DNA of 64,000 bases from JAVXTH01 sp036641395 (GTDB taxonomy: Bacteria > Bacillota_I > Bacilli_A > Erysipelotrichales > Erysipelotrichaceae). The position numbers and the translations under genes were made by a program. Below the pieces are notes generated by a model. The model was not told where the DNA came from, ran no database searches, and saw only the letters and a list, made by a program, of their open reading frames with translations. Within the stretch, counting starts at the first letter, position 1. The number at the start of each line of letters is the position of its first letter. The DNA is taken from NCBI GenBank assembly GCA_036641395.1, contig JAVWEY010000001.1, forward strand, positions 62,001 to 126,000, read 5' to 3'. Below are positions 45,023 through 52,697 of this stretch, piece after piece.

Positions 45023-45414
45023 TTGTAAACTATAATAATATAAGCAAATAACATAACGACCGATATCACTAAACCTAAATAAAAACTAGGATATGCCATT
45101 GAAATACAGTAACTTAACTCTAATTCAGCGATTGGGCCTCTATAATATGAAAATAAGAAACATTTAATTTCGCTTAGAATAACTCCTAGTAAACTGGTAA
45201 TTCCTAAAATATAATTTATTTTTTGATGTTCAAAATCATGCCATAATGAAACATAAAAAATTATAATTGATAGAATGCATAATGGTTCAAAAAGAATCAT
45301 TAATCCATTGTGACCAAGAACACCAATGCTATTTGCCCCAAATTGAACAAGATACATCGGCGTAAGACTTAATATAAATAGTATACCTAGACCTATCTTT
45401 GTTTTTTTATTCAT
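45007..45414 (-). CDS. Hypothetical four-helix membrane protein
   Basis: The 135-residue protein has about four hydrophobic helices and no motif I recognise. AAGAGGTG six bases before the ATG at 45414 sets the start. A terminator for the gene upstream lies just before it, so it is transcribed alone. Confidence 0.65.
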   Translation of the reverse strand: MNKKTKIGLGILFILSLTPMYLVQFGANSIGVLGHNGLMILFEPLCILSIIIFYVSLWHDFEHQKINYILGITSLLGVILSEIKCFLFSYYRGPIAELELSYCISMAYPSFYLGLVISVVMLFAYIIIVYKKTKI

Positions 45415-45449
45415 CGAATCACCTCTTGTACCTTTAGTATAAACATAAA

Positions 45450-45482
45450 AAAAAGCATTACGTGACATATCCGTAATACTTA
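45450..45482 (-). terminator. Terminator after the AI-2E family gene
   Basis: AAGTATTACG / CGTAATGCTT with one mispair, followed by eight T on the minus strand. Confidence 0.8.
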
Positions 45483-45486
45483 TTTC

Positions 45487-46626
45487 TTATATATTTTCTA
45501 ATTGTTTTTCTTTTAGTCTTGCATGAATGCATTCCTTTAACATCGTATAAATTACCGCAAAAATAGGGACACCTATAAACATGCCTACAACACCAAATAA
45601 GCCTCCACCTACACATACTGCGAAAAGTATCCAAAGGCTTGGTAAACCAAGCTTATCGCCCAAGATAAGTGGTCCTAAGATATTGCCATCAAATTGTTGG
45701 AGAACCAAAACAAATAAGGCAAAGTATAAGGCATGAATTGGATTAATAATAAGTAATACAAAGATACCAGGAACCGCACCAATAAATGGACCAAAAACTG
45801 GAATCATATTCGTTGTCCCAACAATAACTGAAAGCAATACAGCATATTCTAAACCAATCACATTCATTCCAATGTAACACAAGATTCCAATAATTAAAGA
45901 ATCAATTGCTTTACCAATAATGAAGTTATTAAAGATATCAGCAGAAATACGAGTTAAACGTACAAGATAATCCGCAACTTTCTTAGGTAAAAACGCATAA
46001 GTAGCTTTTCTTGTATGAGTGATAAATTTTTCTTTATCTAATAAAATATATAAGCCAGCAATTACACCCAGAAGAACACTAAAGATTCCGGTTGTAAACT
46101 TAACTGAGAAGCGAACCATTTCTGGTAATGCTTGAGAGAAGAAGTTCGTAAACTTACTAATAATATCCGGAGTTTTACCAAAGATAGCTGTTACTTCATC
46201 CATATTAACATTATAATGAATCATCAATTCTTCGATTACTTTTTGAAACGATGCCAAATATGCAGGTGACTTCTGTATTAATGAAAAGATACTCTCAACT
46301 AATTGTGGAATCAATAATGCTAATACAAACCCAACAACAATCATCCCAAGAATTAAAGAACAGATTGCTGATATTCTACGTTTATTCGTTTGATTCATCT
46401 TTGTTTTAGCCAATAATCGATTTTCAATAAATAACATTGGTCCATTCAATAAGAAAGCAATCGCAAATCCCAACGTAAAAGGAAAGATTAAATCCGTTAT
46501 TTTAAAGAACGTTCTTTCTAAATCATCAAAGCGATAAAAACAAAAGAACATTAAAATAGATATAAGTGCAATTGTAGTACAAGTTAAAATGGTTTTTTTC
46601 ATATCTTCACTAAATTCAAGTTTCAT
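45487..46626 (-). CDS. AI-2E family transporter (YubA/YtvI-like)
   Basis: The 379-residue protein has the family layout of about seven helices with a large central extracellular part and the FGPFIGAVPGIFVLLI and PLILGDKLGLPSLWILFAVC signatures. Members export autoinducer-2 or act as Na+/H+ antiporters; the substrate is not readable. AGGT lies upstream of the ATG at 46626. Confidence 0.88.
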   Translation of the reverse strand: MKLEFSEDMKKTILTCTTIALISILMFFCFYRFDDLERTFFKITDLIFPFTLGFAIAFLLNGPMLFIENRLLAKTKMNQTNKRRISAICSLILGMIVVGFVLALLIPQLVESIFSLIQKSPAYLASFQKVIEELMIHYNVNMDEVTAIFGKTPDIISKFTNFFSQALPEMVRFSVKFTTGIFSVLLGVIAGLYILLDKEKFITHTRKATYAFLPKKVADYLVRLTRISADIFNNFIIGKAIDSLIIGILCYIGMNVIGLEYAVLLSVIVGTTNMIPVFGPFIGAVPGIFVLLIINPIHALYFALFVLVLQQFDGNILGPLILGDKLGLPSLWILFAVCVGGGLFGVVGMFIGVPIFAVIYTMLKECIHARLKEKQLENI

Positions 46627-46817
46627 AAGCATACCTCACTATTTCCTTTATATTCTAACATATTTGCTTCATTCTTAACATAACAATATTGAAATACATG
46701 ATTTAGCTAAGTATCATATTTTCATATCAAGTATTATTATAACTTAATTCAAAAATCCCTTGTTTTAGCCGATAAAACACAGTTATAATTTCTTTTAAAA
46801 TATTTTTAAATTTAGTG

Positions 46818-46846
46818 TTGCTTTTTTATTCTAAGTTCTATATAAT
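46818..46846 (+). promoter_or_regulatory. Promoter of the tRNA pair
   Basis: TTGCTT, 17-base spacer, TATAAT, 36 bases before tRNA-Cys. Near-consensus. Confidence 0.8.
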
Positions 46847-46882
46847 ATTAGAGCACACGGTAAAAAAAGATTGAGTCCGAAT

Positions 46883-46956
46883 GGTTCCGTAGCCAAGTGG
46901 TAAGGCAATAGACTGCAACTCTGTGATCATCGGTTCAAGTCCGATCGGAACCTCCA
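46883..46956 (+). tRNA. tRNA-Cys(GCA)
   Basis: Full cloverleaf: acceptor GGTTCCG / CGGAACC, discriminator T, encoded CCA, T-loop GTTCAAGT and anticodon GCA in CTGCAAC. Confidence 0.95.
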
Positions 46957-46960
46957 AAAT

Positions 46961-47047
46961 GGGGTCGTGGCGAAATCGGCAGACGCAACGGACTTAAAAT
47001 CCGTTGGGAGCAATCCCGTGGGGGTTCAAGTCCCCCCGTCCCCACCA
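46961..47047 (+). tRNA. tRNA-Leu(TAA)
   Basis: Class II tRNA of 87 nt with long variable arm, anticodon TAA in ACTTAAAATC, T-loop GTTCAAGT and encoded CCA. The acceptor GGGGTCG / CGTCCCC has a T-T mismatch at pair 5-68. Four bases after tRNA-Cys. Confidence 0.95.
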
Positions 47048-47059
47048 TTTTGAATTAAG

Positions 47060-47083
47060 AACACTCGAAAGAGTGTTTTTTTC
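47060..47083 (+). terminator. Terminator of the tRNA pair
   Basis: AACACTC / GAGTGTT with a GAAA loop followed by a long T-run. Confidence 0.92.
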
Positions 47084-47096
47084 ATTTAATTATATT

Positions 47097-47123
47097 TAAA
47101 AACCACACCTTTATGGTGCGGTT
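47097..47123 (-). terminator. Terminator of the pot operon
   Basis: AACCGCACC / GGTGTGGTT (one G-T pair), then five T on the minus strand, after the 39-aa membrane ORF. Confidence 0.85.
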
Positions 47124-47140
47124 CAAATTTGAATTAAAGA

Positions 47141-47173
47141 TTAAGAAAGATAATCAAGTGATTATCATCCTTA
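47141..47173 (-). other. Hairpin between the mini-ORF and the pot terminator
   Basis: GATAATCA and TGATTATC with a two-base loop (47149-47166), extended by TTAAG/CTTAA outside. No T-run follows; perhaps an mRNA 3' end stabiliser or operator. Confidence 0.5.
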
Positions 47174-47175
47174 AT

Positions 47176-47295
47176 TTAATGTAGTTGTAATGAGCCAATA
47201 ATTGAAATTAAGACCATGAATACAACAACAGAAATAATTACAATTCGATAAAGTAATTGCTTTGTTTTACTTTTATGTTTATTCGTATCTGTCAT
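47176..47295 (-). CDS. 39-aa single-helix membrane protein at the end of the pot operon
   Basis: Begins MTDTNKHKSKTKQLLYR, a basic cytosolic tail, then a ~21-residue hydrophobic helix (IVIISVVVFMVLISIIG) and a short end. AAAGGAG is 7 bases before the ATG, one of the best ribosome sites in the window, and the start is 12 bases after the potCD stop. It lies before the operon terminator. No recognised family; it could be a regulator or assembly factor of the polyamine transporter (inference). Confidence 0.78.
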   Translation of the reverse strand: MTDTNKHKSKTKQLLYRIVIISVVVFMVLISIIGSLQLH

Positions 47296-47307
47296 AAATT
47301 TACTCCT

Positions 47308-49203
47308 TTACTTTGCGATTTTTACCTTTGTCCATAAATTAGACATAATCTTTTTAGCCTTTTCATTATACTTGAAAACTTCATCTTTGTCATAATTAGT
47401 TCTTGGAAGATAAGCATTATTACCTTCAAATTCACCATCTTTACTACTTAATACATCTAATACTTCTTGATTACTAGAAGGATAACCAACAAAGATTGAA
47501 TTCATTAAACTCTGCTCATAATCCAAAACAAAATTAATATATTCATTGGCAAGTTTTGGATTCTTTGCATTTTTAGGAATTACCATTGCATCACTCCATA
47601 GGTTAGTTCCCTCTTTTGGTAAGAAGTAATCCATATCTTTATTCTGCGATAAAATATAGGCAGCATCCCCACTATAAACAACTGCAATATCTTTATTACC
47701 ATTGACCATCGCATCGATTACTTCATCAGTTACAATCTCCGGATTCATGGTTGTATTAAGTTTCACTAACCAATCATATGCTGCTTGTAATTCATCCTCA
47801 TTATCCGTATTCATTGAATATCCTAATGCTTTTAAAGCCATCATAAAGGAATCTCTTTCAGAATCATAAATATATAACTTCCCATTATATTTTTGATTTA
47901 ATAAAACATTAAATCCTTGTTTATCTAAATCTTTCTTATCAACCGTTTTCTTATTATAAACAATACCAACCGTTCCCCAAAGATAAGCAGCAGAGTACTT
48001 ATTATCAGGATCAAAAGATAAACCTTTTACACCATGCGCAAGCTGTGACATATTAGGAATCATTTTCTTATTTAAAGGTTGTAACATATCTTCTTTAATT
48101 AAACGTTCAATTGTATAATCACTTGGGATTAATACATCAAAAGATTCACCACCTTGAAGTTTTGTATACATTAATTCATTCGAATCAAAGGTATCATAAA
48201 CGACTTTAACGCCAAATTGTTTTTCAAAGGCAGTATTAACAGCAGGATCAATATATTCACCCCAATTATATACCTTTAACTCTGAACTACCATAAGTTTC
48301 TATCGCATGATTACTGGATGGATTAATTGAACTTCCCTTTAACCAAAATAAACCAAATGTGGCCAGGGCAAGGATTGGAATCATTACAATCGCAATAATC
48401 TTTCTTCCTAATTTAGGATTTGTTTTCTCTGCTTTTGCCTTAATAATTGGTAATACATTTACAAGGATTAAGGCCACCGTAATAATTAAAATAATTAAAG
48501 TAGATAAAGCATTAATGCTTGGATTAATTCGTTTTGACATCGTCCACACTAAAGTAGAAATATTTTTTACGCCATTACCGGTCACGAAATAAGAAATAAT
48601 AAAATCATCAAATGACATCGTAAAGGCAATCAGAGCTCCCGAGAATATCCCAGGCATTATCTGAGGCACAATAACCTTACGTAGCGCTTGAAACGGGGTT
48701 GCACCTAAATCTAGTGCTGCTTCTGCCAAATTTGGGTCCAGTGAGCGTAATTTAGGCATTACGCTTAATATTACATAAGGAATACAGAAAGCAATATGAG
48801 CTAACAATAAAGTTAGAAATCCTTTTTCAATATTTAAAGAAACATAAAACAACATCATGCCAATCGCTGTAACAATTTCAGGATTCATAATTGGTAAATC
48901 ATTAATCTGAGTAACTAAATCACGGACAAGTTTCTTTGATTTAGATAAACCAATTGCTGTAATCGTACCTACGATCGTTGATACAATTGTCGCAATCACG
49001 GCAACAATTAAAGTATAATAAATTGCTTCCATCATATTACGATCTGAAAACATCTTTACATACCATTGTGTAGAAAAGCCTTGAAAACTGGTTAGAGAGC
49101 GAGAATCATTAAACGAAAAAATAATTAAATATAAAATTGGTAAATAGAAAAACAACATAATCAAGGCAATTGAAATATTATGCGAGGTAAAACGTTTTTT
49201 CAT
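47308..49203 (-). CDS. potCD: Fused spermidine/putrescine permease and binding protein PotCD
   Basis: The 631-residue protein has an N-terminal PotC permease (~residues 1-260; EAALDLGATPFQALRKVIVP is the EAA loop), a seventh helix (~270-290, IVMIPILALATFGLFW), then a PotD-like binding domain (ELKVYNWGEYIDPAV, NELMYTKLQGGESFDVLIPS, VVYSGDAAYIL). Joining the binding domain to the membrane by a helix replaces the usual lipobox. The ATG overlaps the potB stop (TAATG). Confidence 0.95.
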   Translation of the reverse strand: MKKRFTSHNISIALIMLFFYLPILYLIIFSFNDSRSLTSFQGFSTQWYVKMFSDRNMMEAIYYTLIVAVIATIVSTIVGTITAIGLSKSKKLVRDLVTQINDLPIMNPEIVTAIGMMLFYVSLNIEKGFLTLLLAHIAFCIPYVILSVMPKLRSLDPNLAEAALDLGATPFQALRKVIVPQIMPGIFSGALIAFTMSFDDFIISYFVTGNGVKNISTLVWTMSKRINPSINALSTLIILIITVALILVNVLPIIKAKAEKTNPKLGRKIIAIVMIPILALATFGLFWLKGSSINPSSNHAIETYGSSELKVYNWGEYIDPAVNTAFEKQFGVKVVYDTFDSNELMYTKLQGGESFDVLIPSDYTIERLIKEDMLQPLNKKMIPNMSQLAHGVKGLSFDPDNKYSAAYLWGTVGIVYNKKTVDKKDLDKQGFNVLLNQKYNGKLYIYDSERDSFMMALKALGYSMNTDNEDELQAAYDWLVKLNTTMNPEIVTDEVIDAMVNGNKDIAVVYSGDAAYILSQNKDMDYFLPKEGTNLWSDAMVIPKNAKNPKLANEYINFVLDYEQSLMNSIFVGYPSSNQEVLDVLSSKDGEFEGNNAYLPRTNYDKDEVFKYNEKAKKIMSNLWTKVKIAK

Positions 49204-50051
49204 TATGCTTTCCCTCTGCTTTCTTTTTGTTCATCACGTTCACGATCAATCTTTCTAGTGATATACATTGATAACATGATAATCGCTGCCATAATCATTG
49301 AAATTGCACTGCCAAAGTTCCATTCACCGACGGTGATAAACTGGGTTTCAATCACATTACCAATCAATTGATAACCGCCACCACCAAGCAACTTAGGAAT
49401 TACGAAACTTGAAACAGCCGGTAAAAAAACAAGTGTAATACCTGATATAACACCAGGTAATGATAAAGGTAAGGTAATACGAGCAAAGCATTGAAATCCA
49501 TTTGCTCCTAAATCATTGGCAGCATCTAATAGATTATGATCCATTTTCGCAAGTGAAGAATGGATTTGAAGAATCATAAAAGGAACAAAATTATATACCA
49601 TTCCTAAGGTAACTGCAAAATCAGTATAGAGTAATTTTTGTGGCTCCATTCCTATAAAAGTTAGAATATTATTCACAACTCCATTATCTGCTAAGATACC
49701 AATCCATGCATATGTCCTTACCAACATATTAATCCACATTGGTAATGTAATCATTAAAATTAAAATTGTTTGGCGTTTTTCATTTGATCTAGAAATTGCA
49801 TAAGCAACTGGATAACCAATTAAAATACACAAAATTGTCGTCACCAAAGCAATCCGTAAAGATCTCCATAAAATATTAATAAAATCCGGGTCCGTAAAAA
49901 ATTTTCGAAAGTTATCAAACGTAAATTGTAACGTTGCGACATCATTTCCTTGCTTTGTAAATGCATAAATAACAATTAATAACATCGGGATAACAATCAT
50001 AATTGATATCCATAAAATATAAGGATACGTCAATCGGCGAAACGTTTTCAT
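49203..50051 (-). CDS. potB: Spermidine/putrescine ABC permease PotB
   Basis: The 282-residue permease has six helices and the loop LLDAANDLGANGFQCFARITLPLS. It pairs with PotC in the polyamine importer. Its ATG overlaps the potA stop. Confidence 0.95.
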   Translation of the reverse strand: MKTFRRLTYPYILWISIMIVIPMLLIVIYAFTKQGNDVATLQFTFDNFRKFFTDPDFINILWRSLRIALVTTILCILIGYPVAYAISRSNEKRQTILILMITLPMWINMLVRTYAWIGILADNGVVNNILTFIGMEPQKLLYTDFAVTLGMVYNFVPFMILQIHSSLAKMDHNLLDAANDLGANGFQCFARITLPLSLPGVISGITLVFLPAVSSFVIPKLLGGGGYQLIGNVIETQFITVGEWNFGSAISMIMAAIIMLSMYITRKIDRERDEQKESRGKA

Positions 50052-51628
50052 TAATATGACCCCATCTTACTCATAACATGAATATCTTCTGGGAAAAAGG
50101 ATAGACCCACATCCTTACCCTCTTTTGATATATCGGTTGTATGAACCTTTAATTCACGACCCTGTGTTGAAAAAGTCACAAGATAAGTTCCCTCAACGAT
50201 TTTTTCTGGATCAAAATCATAATCTACATCAGTAATTTCCACATCAATTCGCTCATCATCTAATTTCCAACTTTGCGCATTTGCCCATGTTTTTAAATCG
50301 GTATCAATTGCTGCACTTTCCTTTAATTCATCAACTGTTTTAAAGAAATTAAAGGCACTGATAGCTTCATTTGCTTTCGCATTTTCAACATATTTCTGTT
50401 GAACGACAAAGATTTTAGTTTGCACACTTGTCCCATTTGAAGTTGTAAAGGTTACTGGATAAGTTCCAATTTCTTCTTTAAGATCATAATCAATCTTTGA
50501 TAAAGAAATATATTCATCATCACTTGTATTCCATGCTTGTGCATCCGCACGTGCAATAATTTCCGCATCATTCAATTCGCTTACATCTTCTAAGTCAACA
50601 TAGAAATCATTGGCTGATATTTTCTCTTTGGCATCACTACTAGTAGCTGGATGCTCTGCCGCAACATTCATCATCACACTAACCGTCGTACCAGGTACTG
50701 TTTCAACGATTATTTCATAATGAACACCTTTGAATAGAATTGATTTCACAACTCCTGTTAATTTCCCTTTTTCTTCCTCGACAATATCTAAATCTTCTGG
50801 ACGAATTACAATATCAACTGGTTCTTTTTCTTTAAATCCATAATCAACGCATTCAAAACTTTGATCATCAAATTGAACCTTATAGTCTTCTAACATAATT
50901 CCTGGAATGATATTTGATTCACCAATAAAACGAGCTACGTATTTATTTTCTGGTTCATTATATATTTCAACGGGAGTTCCAATCTGTTGGATTTCTCCTT
51001 CTTTCATCACAACAATTTTATCCGACATCGTCAATGCTTCTTCTTGATCATGAGTAACATAGATAAAAGTAATTCCAACTTCTTGTTGGATTTTCTTTAA
51101 TTCATGTTGCATTTCTTTACGAAGTTTTAAATCCAACGCTCCTAATGGTTCATCAAGTAATAAAACCATTGGTTCATTAACTAAAGCTCGAGCAATTGCC
51201 ACACGTTGTTGTTGACCACCAGACAATAAAGTAACACTTCTTTTTTCATAACCTTCAAGATTTACTAGTTTCAACATTTTCATGACTTTTTGTTCGATAA
51301 CATCTTTACTCATTTTTTTAATTTTTAAACCAAATGCGATATTTTCATAAACACTCATATGAGGAAACAATGCATATTTCTGAAACACTGTATTTAATTC
51401 TCTTTTATAAGGAGGTACATTAATAATATCTTCACCATCAAAGATAACATGACCTTCACTTGGATTTAAAAAGCCACCTAGTATTCTTAATAAAGTCGTT
51501 TTACCACAACCACTAGGTCCTAGTAATGTGACAAACTCATTTTCATTGATATCCAAATTGATTCCTTTTAAAACTAATTGCCCATCAAATTCTTTCATAA
51601 TATTTTGAAACTGTATTAATTTTCTCAT
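50051..51628 (-). CDS. potA: Spermidine/putrescine ABC ATPase PotA with inserted Ig-like repeats
   Basis: The 525-residue protein is about 170 longer than usual. Residues 1-~240 are an intact ABC ATPase: Walker A GPSGCGKTT, signature LSGGQQQRVAIARAL, Walker B LLLDEPLGALD, and TOBE follows from ~275 (VIRPEDLDIVEEEKGKLTG). Between TOBE strands lie two ~80-residue repeats with IGTYPVTFTTSNG and VEGTYLVTFSTQG, each preceded by an A-x-AQxW-like helix (RADAQAWNTSDD, TWANAQSWKLDD), then the normal end VGLSFFPEDIHVM. The ATG at 51628 follows AGGAG. Confidence 0.93.
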   Translation of the reverse strand: MRKLIQFQNIMKEFDGQLVLKGINLDINENEFVTLLGPSGCGKTTLLRILGGFLNPSEGHVIFDGEDIINVPPYKRELNTVFQKYALFPHMSVYENIAFGLKIKKMSKDVIEQKVMKMLKLVNLEGYEKRSVTLLSGGQQQRVAIARALVNEPMVLLLDEPLGALDLKLRKEMQHELKKIQQEVGITFIYVTHDQEEALTMSDKIVVMKEGEIQQIGTPVEIYNEPENKYVARFIGESNIIPGIMLEDYKVQFDDQSFECVDYGFKEKEPVDIVIRPEDLDIVEEEKGKLTGVVKSILFKGVHYEIIVETVPGTTVSVMMNVAAEHPATSSDAKEKISANDFYVDLEDVSELNDAEIIARADAQAWNTSDDEYISLSKIDYDLKEEIGTYPVTFTTSNGTSVQTKIFVVQQKYVENAKANEAISAFNFFKTVDELKESAAIDTDLKTWANAQSWKLDDERIDVEITDVDYDFDPEKIVEGTYLVTFSTQGRELKVHTTDISKEGKDVGLSFFPEDIHVMSKMGSY

Positions 51629-51639
51629 TGTCATCTCTC

Positions 51640-52173
51640 CTAAAATATTGGTGGTGTGGTAATCCACAACACTTGTGCCTTTTGTTTTGTCGTATTTTTT
51701 AAATAATGTGAGGATCGCCCTGAAATATAAAAGGTTTCCCCTTTTTTAAGTGGATGTTCATCTTCTCCATTTACTAAGATTATCTTCCCCTGGATTACAT
51801 ATCCGAATTCTTCCCCTTCATGAGGATCAATTGTTTGTGATATTCCATTTTCGTTCAATTCAAGTAAAATTGGTTCCATTTCATTCTTTTGCGCATTAGG
51901 AACAATCCAGTGAATCGTACAATCATCTTGTTCATCCACAAAAAAATCGTCTTCTGTAAAGACGACTCGCTCCTCTTTTGCCTCTTGGAAAAACAAGGCT
52001 AAAGAAATACCCAATGCTTCTAATATGTCATTTAAGGTTGACACACTTGGACTGGTGAGATTTCGCTCTACTTGGCTTAAAAAGCCTTTCGTTAATTCAC
52101 ATCGTGAGGCTAACTCCTCTAAGGTTAGTGCATTCTTTATTCGCAATTGCTTCAACTTATATCCGATATCCAT
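51640..52173 (-). CDS. XRE-cupin transcription regulator of the pot operon
   Basis: The 177-residue protein has an N-terminal HTH (LRIKNALTLEELASRCELTK, VERNLTSPSVSTLNDILEAL) and a C-terminal cupin (HEGEEFGYVIQGKIILVNG). This PuuR-like arrangement sits before potABCD in many Firmicutes and probably senses polyamines. GAGGCG precedes the ATG; potA starts 11 bases after its stop. Confidence 0.92.
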   Translation of the reverse strand: MDIGYKLKQLRIKNALTLEELASRCELTKGFLSQVERNLTSPSVSTLNDILEALGISLALFFQEAKEERVVFTEDDFFVDEQDDCTIHWIVPNAQKNEMEPILLELNENGISQTIDPHEGEEFGYVIQGKIILVNGEDEHPLKKGETFYISGRSSHYLKNTTKQKAQVLWITTPPIF

Positions 52174-52365
52174 GGATTCGCCTCATTTCTAGTTAATTAT
52201 CACTATTATTATACTTATTTTTTAGATTTATACAATACTATAAAACAAAAAGTTTTATATATCGAACAAAAATTTGTCAAGTTAATACTTCTAATCTTTT
52301 CATAAATATAGAACTAATATTAATTATATCAATTAAATAAAACACATGATTTCCCATTTTTAAAC

Positions 52366-52395
52366 GAAATTTATAAGTAATAAATTTGTTATAGT
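52366..52395 (+). promoter_or_regulatory. Promoter of sRNA 1 with GAAATTT box
   Basis: GAAATTT (52366-52372), 17-base gap, TATAGT (52390-52395). Same box and spacing as sRNA 2; not a canonical -35. Confidence 0.6.
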
Positions 52396-52401
52396 ATCAC
52401 C

Positions 52402-52514
52402 AGCAAGAAATAATAACTTGCGATTGAGAATAATTCCCCTAATTATTTTCAAACATTCTATCCCCTTAAAATAGTTTATGAAAAAGTCATCTTCCCCTGA
52501 TGACTTTTTTCATG
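52402..52514 (+). ncRNA. Small RNA 1 of a tandem pair (CCCC-loop hairpins)
   Basis: About 110 nt. Helix GCAAG / CTTGC (52403-52421) with loop AAATAATAA, a 10-bp hairpin GAGAATAATT / AATTATTTTC with loop CCCCT, a weaker hairpin CTAT / ATAG holding CCCC, and a terminator GTCATC / GATGAC (52486-52504) with loop TTCCCCT and six T. The whole architecture recurs 182 bases downstream. CCCC loops pair with GGGG of Shine-Dalgarno sites, as in csRNA and RsaE-type sRNAs. No coding frame. Confidence 0.7.
52486..52510 (+). terminator. Terminator of sRNA 1
   Basis: GTCATC / GATGAC with C-rich loop and six T. Confidence 0.85.
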
Positions 52515-52546
52515 CCTTATCATCACACAAATTTACACAGAATGAA

Positions 52547-52576
52547 GAAATTTTAGCGTATTGTTTATTATATACT
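52547..52576 (+). promoter_or_regulatory. Promoter of sRNA 2 with GAAATTT box
   Basis: GAAATTT (52547-52553), 17-base gap, TATACT (52571-52576), aligned with sRNA 1. Confidence 0.6.
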
Positions 52577-52583
52577 CTAATCA

Positions 52584-52697
52584 TGCAAGAGATAATAACT
52601 TGCGAAACGAAACAATCCCCCTTATTGTTTCGATAATAATCCCCTTATATAAAGATAAAAGAACGATTTTCCCTCCCCTAGAGAAATCGTTCTTTTA
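52584..52697 (+). ncRNA. Small RNA 2 of a tandem pair (CCCC-loop hairpins)
   Basis: 5' helix GCAAG / CTTGC (52585-52603) with loop AGATAATAA, then a 9-bp perfect hairpin CGAAACAAT / ATTGTTTCG (loop CCCCCTT, 52608-52632), a weak ATAA-CCCC-TTAT element and a 9-bp terminator GAACGATTT / AAATCGTTC with loop TCCCTCCCCTAGAG. Sequence of stems differs from sRNA 1 while structure and loops are kept, i.e. compensatory change. Confidence 0.7.
52658..52697. terminator. Shared terminator of sRNA 2 and the symporter gene
   Basis: AAAGAACGATTT / AAATCGTTCTTT; T-rich on both sides, so it can stop both convergent transcripts. Confidence 0.8.

Noticed and set aside
52402..52697. sRNA region as protein-coding
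   Set aside because: No frame with a ribosome site on either strand; structure and terminators dominate.
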